A program made the translations under genes and the position numbers. This document shows positions 18,819 through 27,034 of a DNA stretch of 64,000 nt, one piece after another (position 1 is the first letter of the stretch; every line of letters starts with the position of its first letter). The stretch is taken from assembly GCF_947259545.1 (NCBI RefSeq), contig NZ_CAMYMK010000008.1:124001-188000 (forward strand), given 5' to 3'. The stretch comes from an uncultured Marinobacter sp. (GTDB taxonomy: Bacteria; Pseudomonadota; Gammaproteobacteria; Pseudomonadales; Oleiphilaceae). A model generated the notes under the pieces. That model was given only the letters and a program-made list of their open reading frames with translations, ran no database searches and had not been told where the DNA came from.

Positions 18819-20204
18819 TCAGAGATTGGCTTCGGCGTACTCCGCCAGAACCGATCTCGGTACACCCTGAAGGTGGATATGGCCGCCGTGGCGGAAGCCT
18901 TTGAAGCGTTCCGTCATGTAGGTCAGGCCGGAACTCAGGGCACTGAGGTACGGTGTATCGATCTGCGCCAGGTTGCCCAGGCAGATCACCTTGGAACCAT
19001 TGCCCGCGCGGGTAATGATGGTTTTGATCTGGTGTGGCGTCAGGTTCTGGGACTCGTCAATAATAATCAGGCTGTGCTGGAAACTCCGCCCACGGATGTA
19101 GTTCATGGACTTGAAGTGCAGCGGCACCTTGCTGAGGATGTAGTCCACGCTGGCGGTCATGTTCTCATCGTCTTCATGGAGTGCTTCCAGGTTATCGACG
19201 ATGGCGCCCAGCCAGGGCTCCATTTTCTCCGCTTCAGTACCGGGCAGGAAGCCTATGTCTTCATCAAGGCCCTGGGTGCTTCGCGTGGCAATGATGCGCT
19301 TGTACAGCTTGCTGGCGACGGTCATCTCGATGCACGCGGCCAGCGCCAGGATGGTTTTACCCGACCCGGCCGACCCGGTCAGGTTGACCAGGTGAATGTC
19401 CGGGTCCAGCAGCAGGTTCAGGGCCAGGGACTGGTAGATGTCCCGGGGAACCAGCCCCCAGACTTCCTCGCTCATCAGGTCGTGTTGATGTAAATCCTGC
19501 ATGACCAGCTGGTCATCGGACAGGTCCACGACCTTGCCGACAAATCCCTGTTCGTCCACCACGAACTCATTGATGTTGAGCTTGGCCAAATCACCTTCGC
19601 GTTTGAGGATATGCTCAGTGATGCCTTCCCGCTGAATGGTTTCCACCTTGGCGATGTTGTCCCAGAAGGAGTTGGGAAACTCCTTGTAGCCCCTGGGGAG
19701 CAGGTCGATGTCATCCAGCAGCTGGTCATTGTGATAATCCTGCGCCTCCACACCAAAACCGCGGGCTTTCAGCCGCATGTTGATGTCTTTGCTGACCAGG
19801 ATGATGTCCCGGGATTTGTGCCTGTCCTGAAGGGCGGCGAGGGTGTTGATGATCTTGTTGTCGTTCAGGTTTTCCGGTAACGAATGATTGTTGTGGTGTT
19901 CCGTACTCATCAGGATCGACAGTGTGCCAAGGGGTTCGGCTTTCTTGCCGCGAACGATCGGAACGCCTTTCTCGATGTCTTTCGGGACAGCATCGCCCAA
20001 TAGTTTGTCGATGTTGCGGATGGCCTGGCGACAATCGGCTGCTACCGCCTGTTTACCGGATTTGAGGCTGTCGAGTTCTTCGAGGACCGTCATCGGGATG
20101 ATGACATCGTGTTCTTCAAAATTGAGGAGAGCGTTCGGGTCGTGAATCAGGACGTTGGTGTCGAGGACATACATCTTTCGGCGAGCTTGCGATGCTCCTG
20201 GCAT
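18819..20204 (-). CDS. PIN domain plus PhoH-type ATPase
   Basis: The 461-residue protein joins an N-terminal PIN nuclease domain (MYVLDTNVLIHDPNALLNF, with further acidic residues such as EELDSLK and VSKDINM) to a C-terminal PhoH P-loop ATPase (NLTGSAGSGKTILALAACIE and IIIDESQNLTPHQIKT). Such PhoH2-like proteins have been reported as RNA helicase/nuclease enzymes. The ATG at 20204 follows AGAGGT at a suitable distance. It lies 33 bases downstream of a CBS-domain gene and probably shares a transcript with it. Pho regulation is not evident despite the family name. Confidence 0.92.
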   Translation of the reverse strand: MPGASQARRKMYVLDTNVLIHDPNALLNFEEHDVIIPMTVLEELDSLKSGKQAVAADCRQAIRNIDKLLGDAVPKDIEKGVPIVRGKKAEPLGTLSILMSTEHHNNHSLPENLNDNKIINTLAALQDRHKSRDIILVSKDINMRLKARGFGVEAQDYHNDQLLDDIDLLPRGYKEFPNSFWDNIAKVETIQREGITEHILKREGDLAKLNINEFVVDEQGFVGKVVDLSDDQLVMQDLHQHDLMSEEVWGLVPRDIYQSLALNLLLDPDIHLVNLTGSAGSGKTILALAACIEMTVASKLYKRIIATRSTQGLDEDIGFLPGTEAEKMEPWLGAIVDNLEALHEDDENMTASVDYILSKVPLHFKSMNYIRGRSFQHSLIIIDESQNLTPHQIKTIITRAGNGSKVICLGNLAQIDTPYLSALSSGLTYMTERFKGFRHGGHIHLQGVPRSVLAEYAEANL

Positions 20205-20237
20205 AGGGCGCGTTACCTCTCTGGTGGCTCAGTCGTT

Positions 20238-20720
20238 TCAGGCACAGCGGCTGGTGAGTTCCTTGTCAGAAATCAGTTTTAGCATGTCGTAAGTGGTTAT
20301 GATTCCGGTGATTTTCTTGTCTTTCGTGACGAAAATCCGATGCAGGTGTTCACGCATCATGATGTCGGCGATATCGCGAACCGGGGTCTGTTCATCAACG
20401 GAAAGAATGCTCGGCGTCATGATGTCCCGCACTTCGACGGGCACTTTGCCCATCTCCTCGAAGATGGCCATGCGCAGGCGGCGGGCTTCCTGCTCTTCTT
20501 CCGGGGTCAACCGGGCGTCGTTGTCGTTCCGGTTGGCATTCCAGCGGAATTCAGTGATGTCCTTCAGGGTGGCGATACCGACAATGTCACCGTGTTCATC
20601 GGTCACCGGGCTGCCGGTGATTTCGTTGTCGGTCAGGAAGCGGGCCAGCCTCTCCATGGTCCAGGATTGTGGTACCGCTTTGATGCTTGGGGTCATGATC
20701 TCGTGAGCGAGAACAGTCAT
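20238..20720 (-). CDS. two-CBS-domain protein
   Basis: The 160-residue protein is made of two CBS domains (residues about 8-65 and 97-155), recognised by ITGSPVTDEHGDIVGIATLKD and RIFVTKDKKITGIITTYDML. CBS pairs bind adenosine nucleotides and act as energy or ligand sensors. Each domain starts with the same MTPSI motif, at residues around 9 and 101, a sign of internal duplication. No catalytic domain is attached, so it probably regulates a partner. It lies between START and PIN-PhoH genes on the same strand. Confidence 0.9.
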   Translation of the reverse strand: MTVLAHEIMTPSIKAVPQSWTMERLARFLTDNEITGSPVTDEHGDIVGIATLKDITEFRWNANRNDNDARLTPEEEQEARRLRMAIFEEMGKVPVEVRDIMTPSILSVDEQTPVRDIADIMMREHLHRIFVTKDKKITGIITTYDMLKLISDKELTSRCA

Positions 20721-20781
20721 TTACCGGGGTCCTGTGCTGTTAAAGGGTCCTTTTCAACAGAGCTTAGCTTGTCCCGTGCGG

Positions 20782-21519
20782 CTAGTCATCCCCTGATTGC
20801 GCAGAAGGTACCACATCAATGAGTTTACCTTCGTCGCCGTATACCAGAGTGTGGTCCTGATAGCGTTCCTTGCGGGTAACTCGCTCCAGTTGCTCCATGG
20901 ATTTCACCGGAATGTCCACCAGCAGGGTGTTGACCAGCCAGCCGGGTATCGCGCCATTGGGTTCGGTGTGCTGGATCCAGACCATACGGGTCTTGTCGCC
21001 TTCGGGAATAAAACGGTACAGCGTATCGGAGCGGTCCACCCGCACGAGGCCATCGACCTCCTCGCGGCGATCAGGGACAGCGTTGAGTTCCATCACCACC
21101 TCACCAGTCGTCTGTTCACCTTGAGTGCGGATACGCAGGACGTAGTCACGGTCAGCCACAGGCCAGGGCATGTTGTTCACTGAGTAGGCGTAGCGGTCGT
21201 GGAAGTGTCCGTCACCAAACGCATGGGATTGGGTGCAATTGTGTACCCACTCAACACAGGATTTCGGGTTGACCATCACCGCCATCAGGTTTTCCATGGA
21301 GGTGTCCATCAGTGCTTCCGCTTTGAATGCCTGGAAACTGGAGTCGTCCTGGTCGATGGTGTAAACCTTGATGTTGTCGGTTTCTTTGCGCAGGGTCCAG
21401 TCATCGGCATTTTCAGCGGGTAATGCAGCCTGGACAAGCGCCGGGAAAATGGAGGTGCAGGCCAGGATGGCCGCCAGAACGCCGAACGCGGGATTGCCAT
21501 GGGCTCTTGGTTTGCGCAT
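20782..21519 (-). CDS. exported START-domain lipid-binding-like protein
   Basis: The 245-residue protein has an N-terminal signal peptide (hydrophobic core FGVLAAILACTSIFPAL, likely cut after VQA) followed by a START domain, a hydrophobic-ligand-binding helix-grip fold. Segments such as DWTLRKETDNIKVYTIDQDD, WVHNCTQSHAFGDGHFHDRYA and AIPGWLVNTLLVDIP match the family as found in Pseudomonas. The ATG at 21519 sits 8 bases after GGAAG, better than a GTG three codons upstream. The ligand is unknown; a role in envelope lipid handling is a guess. Confidence 0.88.
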   Translation of the reverse strand: MRKPRAHGNPAFGVLAAILACTSIFPALVQAALPAENADDWTLRKETDNIKVYTIDQDDSSFQAFKAEALMDTSMENLMAVMVNPKSCVEWVHNCTQSHAFGDGHFHDRYAYSVNNMPWPVADRDYVLRIRTQGEQTTGEVVMELNAVPDRREEVDGLVRVDRSDTLYRFIPEGDKTRMVWIQHTEPNGAIPGWLVNTLLVDIPVKSMEQLERVTRKERYQDHTLVYGDEGKLIDVVPSAQSGDD

Positions 21520-21650
21520 AGAGTACACTTCCTTGATTTGGGTGGCACGAGTCTACCATGCACATATACGGGGGCGTGGCATCGAATCCAGGGATTGTGA
21601 ACTGGGTAACTGCCTTTACATCCACACACTGAATTTGGCCCGAATTGAAG

Positions 21651-22658
21651 ATGACGATAAAGCAGCTGATTGATGACAAGGGACGGGTGCAAACCGGGGT
21701 GTTTTCGAGTCCCGTGGAAACGATCAATTATCTGGATTATGACCTGCGAACGGTGATGGACAGACCGCGATCCCGGCTGGCCCGGAAATGGCGGTTCAAT
21801 CAGTTCCAGTTTGTCAGTGTCATGTCGGAACACTGGGTATTTGGTCTGGCCATTGTTGACCTGAAACTGGTGAGCAATGGTTTTTTCTACCTATACGATT
21901 TTGCATCCGGAGAAATGCTGGAACAGACATTTATGAAGCCGCTGGGCATGGGCACTGTGATTGAACCGCGTCCGGAGGATGGTGTGGCCAGTTTCCGGAG
22001 TAAACAGGCGCACCTGAGGATTATTCCGGGCGAGGAGGGTCGAAGTATCAGTGTCACTGTCGGTGACACTATTCGTGCGATGTTTGCACTGCATGAAGAC
22101 CGGGATCCTCTGCGGCTGTCTTGCCCTGCGGGATATAATGGCTGGGTGTTTACCCGTAAGTCTGCGGGCTTGCCAGTCACCGGTGAAATTCGCTGGGGAG
22201 ACCGGGTCTGGCGCTGTGATGACCATACCCGGGGCTCAATCGACTGGAGTTGCGGCTTTATGCGCCGTGAAACCGCCTGGAACTGGGCCTGCCTGGCCGG
22301 TCAGCTGGCAGGCGGTACCTCTGTCGGCCTTAATCTCGCCACCGGGGTGAACGAATCGGGGTTGACCGAGAACGCACTGTGGCTCGATGGCCGCTGCATC
22401 AAGCTTGATCTGGCCCGGTTCGAATTTGATCGGTATGACGAGTCCGCACCCTGGCGGGTGACCACCAGCGATGGCCGGGTGGATCTTCGCTTTGTACCCT
22501 CGGGTGTTCGCAAGGAACGGCTGAATGCAGTGGTGCTGGCGTCCAACTTCCGCCAATACGCTGGGACGTTTGAGGGCTTTGTGGTGGATGAGGAGGGCAA
22601 AAAAATCCCCATAGCAGGGCTACGGGGAGTGATGGAGGATCATTTCGCCCGCTGGTAA
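21651..22658 (+). CDS. DUF2804 family protein
   Basis: The 335-residue soluble protein of unknown function matches the DUF2804 family as I recall it: HWVFGLAIVDLKLVSNGFFYLYD near the start (quoted in part: VFGLAIVDLK), then GSIDWSCGFMRRETAWNWAC and VGLNLATGVNESGLTENALW. The fold is probably a large beta structure. The ATG at 21651 is preferred to a TTG two codons earlier, though the ribosome site is weak. It is monocistronic, between the divergent START gene and the convergent min operon. A hairpin GCCCGC/GCGGGC overlaps its stop codon. Confidence 0.85.
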   Translation: MTIKQLIDDKGRVQTGVFSSPVETINYLDYDLRTVMDRPRSRLARKWRFNQFQFVSVMSEHWVFGLAIVDLKLVSNGFFYLYDFASGEMLEQTFMKPLGMGTVIEPRPEDGVASFRSKQAHLRIIPGEEGRSISVTVGDTIRAMFALHEDRDPLRLSCPAGYNGWVFTRKSAGLPVTGEIRWGDRVWRCDDHTRGSIDWSCGFMRRETAWNWACLAGQLAGGTSVGLNLATGVNESGLTENALWLDGRCIKLDLARFEFDRYDESAPWRVTTSDGRVDLRFVPSGVRKERLNAVVLASNFRQYAGTFEGFVVDEEGKKIPIAGLRGVMEDHFARW

Positions 22659-22678
22659 CCGCGGGCGTGATCGGAGCG

Positions 22679-22933
22679 TCAGCTTTCCGGCAGGGTGACG
22701 TTCAGTTCCAGTACGGAACAACTGTCATTGCGGTCCACTTCCACCTGCACCATATCGTCACTGATCTGCACATACTTGCGAATAACCGCCAGCAATTCCT
22801 GCTGCAACTGGGGCAGGTAATCCGGCTGTTCGCGCTGGCCCCGTTCATGGGCAACAATAATCTGCAGACGCTCTTTGGCAACATTGGCGGTGTTGTTGCT
22901 TTTCTTGCTTCTGAAATAATCGAGGAAACTCAT
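22679..22933 (-). CDS. minE: cell division topological specificity factor MinE
   Basis: MinE drives MinD off the membrane and so restricts the MinCD division inhibitor to the cell poles. The 84 residues contain the N-terminal membrane-targeting and MinD-contact segment ([13 protein letters not shown], then [16 protein letters not shown]) and the C-terminal dimer domain ([20 protein letters not shown]). It begins 3 bases after minD and is last in the minCDE order. Confidence 0.96.
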   Translation of the reverse strand: MSFLDYFRSKKSNNTANVAKERLQIIVAHERGQREQPDYLPQLQQELLAVIRKYVQISDDMVQVEVDRNDSCSVLELNVTLPES

Positions 22934-22936
22934 CCC

Positions 22937-23749
22937 TTAGCCTCCCTTGAACATCCGTGAGAGAAAGCCCTTTTTCTGGGCAGACATAAAGCGATGTTCC
23001 CGTTCTTCGCCAAGCAGACGGGCCACGGCGTCGTCATAGGCCTGACCGGCATCACTGTCTTCCTCAAGAATGACAGGCAGACCCTGGTTGGACGCGTTCA
23101 GCACGATCTGGCTTTCCGGGATAACGCCCAGCAGAGGGATGGCAAGAATCTCTTCCACATCGCCGACAGACAGCATTTCGCCCTTTTCCACCCGGGAGGG
23201 GTTGTAGCGGGTCAGCAGCAGGTGTTCCTTGACCGGATCCTGCCCCATCTCGGCGCGGCGGGATTTGCTCTGCAGGATGCCCAGGATACGGTCGGAGTCC
23301 CGCACCGAGGATACTTCCGGGTTGGTGACCACAATGGCCTCATCCGCGTAGTACAGTGCCATCAAGGCACCGTGTTCGATACCGGCCGGGGAATCGCAGA
23401 CAATATAGTCAAACGTCTCCGACAGCTCGTTAATGACTTTTTCAACGCCTTCGCGGGTGAGAGCTTCTTTTTCCCGGGTTTGCGAGGCTGGCAGGATGTA
23501 AAGACTCTGGACACGCTTGTCACGGATGAGCGCCTGGTTCAGCGATGCCTCACCCTGGATGACGTTGACAAAGTCATACACCACCCGGCGTTCGCAGTTC
23601 ATGATGAGATCGAGGTTGCGCAGGCCCACGTCAAAATCAATGACCACGGTTTTGTGGCCGCGTTTGGCCAGGCCGGTACTGATTGAGGCGCTGGTGGTGG
23701 TTTTGCCTACGCCACCTTTTCCTGAGGTAACGACAATGATTCTAGCCAA
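22937..23749 (-). CDS. minD: septum-site determining ATPase MinD
   Basis: Membrane-cycling ATPase that recruits MinC. The 270 residues include the deviant Walker A motif SGKGGVGKTTTS, the DFDVGLRNLDL switch region and a C-terminal amphipathic membrane helix (AQKKGFLSRMFKGG). The start is a TTG at 23749: it gives the conserved MARIIVVTSGKGG start and follows AGGA by 8 bases, and no ATG gives the same frame nearby. It lies 65 bases after minC. Confidence 0.97.
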   Translation of the reverse strand: MARIIVVTSGKGGVGKTTTSASISTGLAKRGHKTVVIDFDVGLRNLDLIMNCERRVVYDFVNVIQGEASLNQALIRDKRVQSLYILPASQTREKEALTREGVEKVINELSETFDYIVCDSPAGIEHGALMALYYADEAIVVTNPEVSSVRDSDRILGILQSKSRRAEMGQDPVKEHLLLTRYNPSRVEKGEMLSVGDVEEILAIPLLGVIPESQIVLNASNQGLPVILEEDSDAGQAYDDAVARLLGEEREHRFMSAQKKGFLSRMFKGG

Positions 23750-23814
23750 GGTTGCATTCCTGTTTCACGGTGGATTCGTCATATATGCCGAGTAAATCGG
23801 TCGTTATAGTCTTA

Positions 23815-24594
23815 TCAGGCCTTCTCCAGTGGCGTCACCACCAGCAGGTCGTCCCTGAGCTGGATCTGAACGGCGGTTTTCCAGCTTTTCTCCTGAAGGT
23901 CCTCGGAGATTTTATAGTGTCCGGCGATGGACACAAGCTCCGCTTCCAGTGACTGGCAGAAAACCCGGGCGGACTGCATGCCGTGTATGCCAGCGAGGGC
24001 GCGACCACGTAAGGGGCCGTAGACGTGAATGTTACCTGCCGCCAGTACCTCCGCGCCAGCCTGAACAGGGGCCAGAATGATCAGGTCACCCTCCGGGGCA
24101 TACACCTGTTGGCCCGAGCGCACCGGTTGGTTGATGATGCGTGCCGGTGCGGGCCCGGATGGCAATTCTGCGGCCGGGCTGGCTTCCGGTTCGCTCACCT
24201 GTGCCGGCTCGTTGGCGGCCGTGGTTTTCTGATCGGCCGGGCTCACCTCGCGGTCGCGCTGATTGCCTCCGGGCATCAGGGCTAGCGCCGCCCCCCGGGC
24301 CAGCCGGCGCTGGTCGTCATTGCCGCCGCGTACACCGACAACGTGGATATTGTGGCGGCGGCAGGTGCCGATAATCTTGAAGAAATCGAGTTCGCTGCTC
24401 AGGCCTTCGTACTTCTCCAGGCTGATGATCAACGGGATGTCCTTGAAGAACCCGGGAGCCTGGCTGATCTTGTCCCGCAGGGTGTCCTCGAATTCGTCGT
24501 TGTCAAAGTAATAAAGTTCCAGTGCCGTCATGGACACGCTGGCGCTTTTCAGTTGAAAGCAGTGTTGTACCCCTGAGGTGGCGGTATCGCTCAT
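23815..24594 (-). CDS. minC: septum-site determining protein MinC
   Basis: FtsZ assembly inhibitor. The 259 residues show the N-terminal MinC domain (CFQLKSASVSMTALELYYFD), a variable linker rich in alanine, proline and glutamate (about residues 118-150), and the C-terminal beta-helical MinC domain that contacts MinD and septum (VRSGQQVYAPEGDLIILAPV and AAGNIHVYGPLRGRALAG). Its start codon overlaps the hopJ stop by 4 bases, which ties min gene expression to the two upstream small genes. Confidence 0.95.
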   Translation of the reverse strand: MSDTATSGVQHCFQLKSASVSMTALELYYFDNDEFEDTLRDKISQAPGFFKDIPLIISLEKYEGLSSELDFFKIIGTCRRHNIHVVGVRGGNDDQRRLARGAALALMPGGNQRDREVSPADQKTTAANEPAQVSEPEASPAAELPSGPAPARIINQPVRSGQQVYAPEGDLIILAPVQAGAEVLAAGNIHVYGPLRGRALAGIHGMQSARVFCQSLEAELVSIAGHYKISEDLQEKSWKTAVQIQLRDDLLVVTPLEKA

Positions 24595-24980
24595 GAAAGG
24601 CTCTCTTCCTTGGGATCGTTCCGGGTGTCGGCGGGGCGGGCGCGCAGTGGCTCGCCTTCAAAGCGGATGCCGGACCAACCGGTGCTGATGAACTGGCGAA
24701 TGTTACCATGGCTATCGCCTGAAGGATCATTCAATACCTGTTGGTAATGTTGTGCGAACAGTTGCAGGGTATCGGCTTCGTTGAGGCTGCAGTACTGGCC
24801 CAGTGCGAAAACCCTGCAGGAACCCGCGTTCTCGCCCAGGGCATTGAACAGTGGACCGTTGTGGAAGCCGGTCGGATGATACTCGAAATGGTGGTCAATC
24901 AATGCCAGGGTGTCGTCAAAGTCGGCGTGGCCAGCTCTCAGGGAGGCCAGGTGAATCCGCACTGCCTCGTTCGCGTTCAT
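24591..24980 (-). CDS. HopJ family protein (name from a type III effector; role here unknown)
   Basis: The 129-residue protein matches the HopJ family: DHHFEYHPTGFHNGPLFNA and CRVFALGQYCSLNEADTLQLF are the recognisable segments. The family name comes from a Pseudomonas syringae effector, but no type III secretion genes are nearby and housekeeping gammaproteobacteria carry it, so an effector role is unlikely. The ATG at 24980 shares a base with the stop of the upstream DUF1244 gene (TAATG). Its own stop overlaps the minC start, so all three are coupled. Confidence 0.82.
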   Translation of the reverse strand: MNANEAVRIHLASLRAGHADFDDTLALIDHHFEYHPTGFHNGPLFNALGENAGSCRVFALGQYCSLNEADTLQLFAQHYQQVLNDPSGDSHGNIRQFISTGWSGIRFEGEPLRARPADTRNDPKEESLS

Positions 24981-25258
24981 TATTTGTGATCCTGCTTGGG
25001 GCCTTTCTGATAGCGGGATTTCCACTCTTCATAAGGCATGCCGTAAATGATCTCGCGGGCGTCCGGGTCGGACAATTCAAAGCCCCGTTCGGCGGCCTCG
25101 GCGCGATACCACTTGGACAGGCAGTTACGACAGAACCCGGCGAGGTTCATCAGGTCCAGGTTCTGTACTTCAGTGTGGTCACGCAGGTGTTGTACCAGGC
25201 GCCGGAATGCCGCGGCTTCGATTTCGGTTTGTGATTGCTCGGGAATGGGGGTTGTCAT
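24980..25258 (-). CDS. DUF1244 family protein
   Basis: The 92-residue protein is of unknown function. It has the family pattern EAAAFRRLVQHLRDHTEVQN, NLAGFCRNCLSKWY with a conserved CxxC, and IYGMPYEEWKSRYQ at the C-terminus. The ATG at 25258 (MTTPIPEQ) is preferred to an upstream start that would read through the promoter region. It is the first gene of the DUF1244-hopJ-minCDE operon and is divergent from dinB, with a LexA box 65 bases upstream of its start. Confidence 0.85.
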   Translation of the reverse strand: MTTPIPEQSQTEIEAAAFRRLVQHLRDHTEVQNLDLMNLAGFCRNCLSKWYRAEAAERGFELSDPDAREIIYGMPYEEWKSRYQKGPKQDHK

Positions 25259-25322
25259 GGTTGCTCGCCTGTTGGGCCATAGAGATCCTGACATTCTCTG
25301 TATGTTAGCTTAAGATACAAGG

Positions 25323-25338
25323 CTGTATATATGTACAG
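25323..25338. promoter_or_regulatory. LexA (SOS) box
   Basis: CTGTATATATGTACAG matches the LexA consensus CTGTATATATATACAG at 15 of 16 positions and keeps both CTGT and ACAG ends. It ends 24 bases before the dinB start, a position typical of SOS repression. It is also 65 bases upstream of the divergent DUF1244 start. Confidence 0.92.
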
Positions 25339-25362
25339 ATTGTCGACCCGAGTTGTTACCCG

Positions 25363-26427
25363 ATGCCCCAGCGCAAGATCATACATGTGGATTGCGACTG
25401 CTTTTATGCTGCCGTGGAGATGCGGGATGATCCCTCGTTAAGGGATATCCCTCTTGCCGTGGGTGGAGAAGGCGGCCGGGGTGTGGTGACGACCTGTAAT
25501 TACCGCGCCCGGGCATTCGGGGTCCGCTCCGCCATGCCCGGGGGGGAAGCTCGTCGTCTCTGCCCGGGGCTGGTAACGGTGCCGCCGGACATGGCGCGAT
25601 ACCGTGCCGTTTCGCAGCAGGTCATGGCTATCCTGCGTGAGCTGACAGATCTGGTGGAACCGCTTTCCCTGGACGAGGCGTTCCTGGATGTCAGTGATGT
25701 TGCTGACCATAAAGGTAGCGCAACGTTGATGGCGCAGTATCTTCGTCAGCGCGTGCGGGACGAAGTCGGCATTACGATCTCCGCTGGCGTGGCTCCCAAT
25801 AAATTCCTCGCAAAAATCGCCAGTGACTGGAAGAAGCCGGACGGTCTGTTCGTGATTCGTCCCCAGGACGTGAAAGGTTTTGTGGCCGAACTGCCCGTGG
25901 AAAAACTGTTCGGAGTGGGGCAGGTCACCGCTGGCAAACTTCACGCCCTCGGCGTGAATACCTGTGGCGATCTGCAGGCGATTGGCGCCGATGTATTGAT
26001 CGATCGGTTCGGTAAGCAGGGCTACCGGTTGCACGAGATGGCCTTTGGGCGTGATGAGCGCCCGGTGGTGGTGTCCCGTATTGCCAAGTCCCTGAGCGTG
26101 GAGCGAACCTTTTCCCAGGACCTTCCGGACAAGGCTGCCTGCGAGTCGGTGATGGCTTCACTGGTGGCTGATCTGAACTTGCGCCTGAACCGCAAGGCCC
26201 GTGACAAGCCCATTCACAAGCTGTTTATCAAGATCCGCTACAGTGACTTTTCGACCCATACCCTTGAGCGGGTTCGGGAGCAGATACGCGAACCCGGTGT
26301 TGAGGATTTCGGCCCTTTACTGGATGAGTTGGTCACGGACAGTGCGCGCCCGGTTCGACTGTTGGGGCTGGGCGTTCGTTTTCGCGATGATGATTCGCCG
26401 GTGATGCAGTTGCGGCTGTTTGAGTGA
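25363..26427 (+). CDS. dinB: DNA polymerase IV
   Basis: Y-family translesion DNA polymerase, 354 residues. The metal-binding catalytic motifs [14 protein letters not shown] and [10 protein letters not shown] are present, as are the helix-hairpin-helix ([14 protein letters not shown]) and the little-finger domain ([19 protein letters not shown]). The C-terminus [10 protein letters not shown] resembles a beta-clamp-binding peptide (QLRLF). The LexA box 24 bases upstream shows it belongs to the SOS regulon. Confidence 0.97.
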   Translation: MPQRKIIHVDCDCFYAAVEMRDDPSLRDIPLAVGGEGGRGVVTTCNYRARAFGVRSAMPGGEARRLCPGLVTVPPDMARYRAVSQQVMAILRELTDLVEPLSLDEAFLDVSDVADHKGSATLMAQYLRQRVRDEVGITISAGVAPNKFLAKIASDWKKPDGLFVIRPQDVKGFVAELPVEKLFGVGQVTAGKLHALGVNTCGDLQAIGADVLIDRFGKQGYRLHEMAFGRDERPVVVSRIAKSLSVERTFSQDLPDKAACESVMASLVADLNLRLNRKARDKPIHKLFIKIRYSDFSTHTLERVREQIREPGVEDFGPLLDELVTDSARPVRLLGLGVRFRDDDSPVMQLRLFE

Positions 26428-26461
26428 TGGCGGATCACCACACCCGGTTACAAAGCCTGAG

Positions 26462-27034
26462 TCAGGCAGCGAGCAGAATCCGGAGTGGCTCGGCAAAGCT
26501 GTATACCGCGACTGCCCCCATGCATCCGCCGATCAGCGCGCCGGCGACGACATCGCTGGGATAATGCAGTCCGAGGACAACCCGTGACGCCGCCACACTC
26601 AGGGTAAACGGTAACAGCGGCCAGAACAGTCCCGGAGCCATGATGGCAATAATAGTGGTGAAGCAGGCAGCATGGAGGGTGTGGCCGGACGGGAAGCTAT
26701 AGCGGTCCAGCGGCGGTGTGCCGCAATTGATGCTTGGGAAGGAAATAAACGGTCGCTCCCGGATCAGCCAGCGTTTGAGCAGTTTGTAGGTCACTGTGCA
26801 GGTGAGCCCGGTCGCCGCCATCAGCAGGGCCAGCGCCAGTCCATTGTCAGGCCGGATCAACGGCATGGCTAGAATCAGCGCGTACCACAGCCAGCCGTCA
26901 CCCAGGCGGCTGATCAGCTGAAAGTAGCCGTGCACCGGCCGGAAGCGCAGGCTCTGGTTAATGGCCTGGCAGAACGCGTATTCGCGCTGGTCCACCAGGT
27001 TAAAGAAACGAGATGCTTTGGTTGTCGAGGGCAT
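26462..27034 (-). CDS. PAP2-family phosphatase, membrane-bound
   Basis: Phosphatidic acid phosphatase type 2 protein of 190 residues with about five membrane helices. The three catalytic motifs are visible: KLLKRWLIRERP, the PSGH motif in YSFPSGHTLHAA, and SRVVLGLHYPSDV. It probably dephosphorylates a lipid phosphate in the inner membrane. The ATG at 27034 follows AAGG by 9 bases and lies inside the end of the upstream glycosyltransferase gene (35-base overlap). The pairing suggests joint action on a glycolipid. Confidence 0.9.
   Translation of the reverse strand: MPSTTKASRFFNLVDQREYAFCQAINQSLRFRPVHGYFQLISRLGDGWLWYALILAMPLIRPDNGLALALLMAATGLTCTVTYKLLKRWLIRERPFISFPSINCGTPPLDRYSFPSGHTLHAACFTTIIAIMAPGLFWPLLPFTLSVAASRVVLGLHYPSDVVAGALIGGCMGAVAVYSFAEPLRILLAA

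Noticed and set aside
25298..25313. Possible second LexA box CTGTATGTTAGCTTAA
   Set aside because: It has the CTGT half only; the required ACAG half at the right distance is missing.
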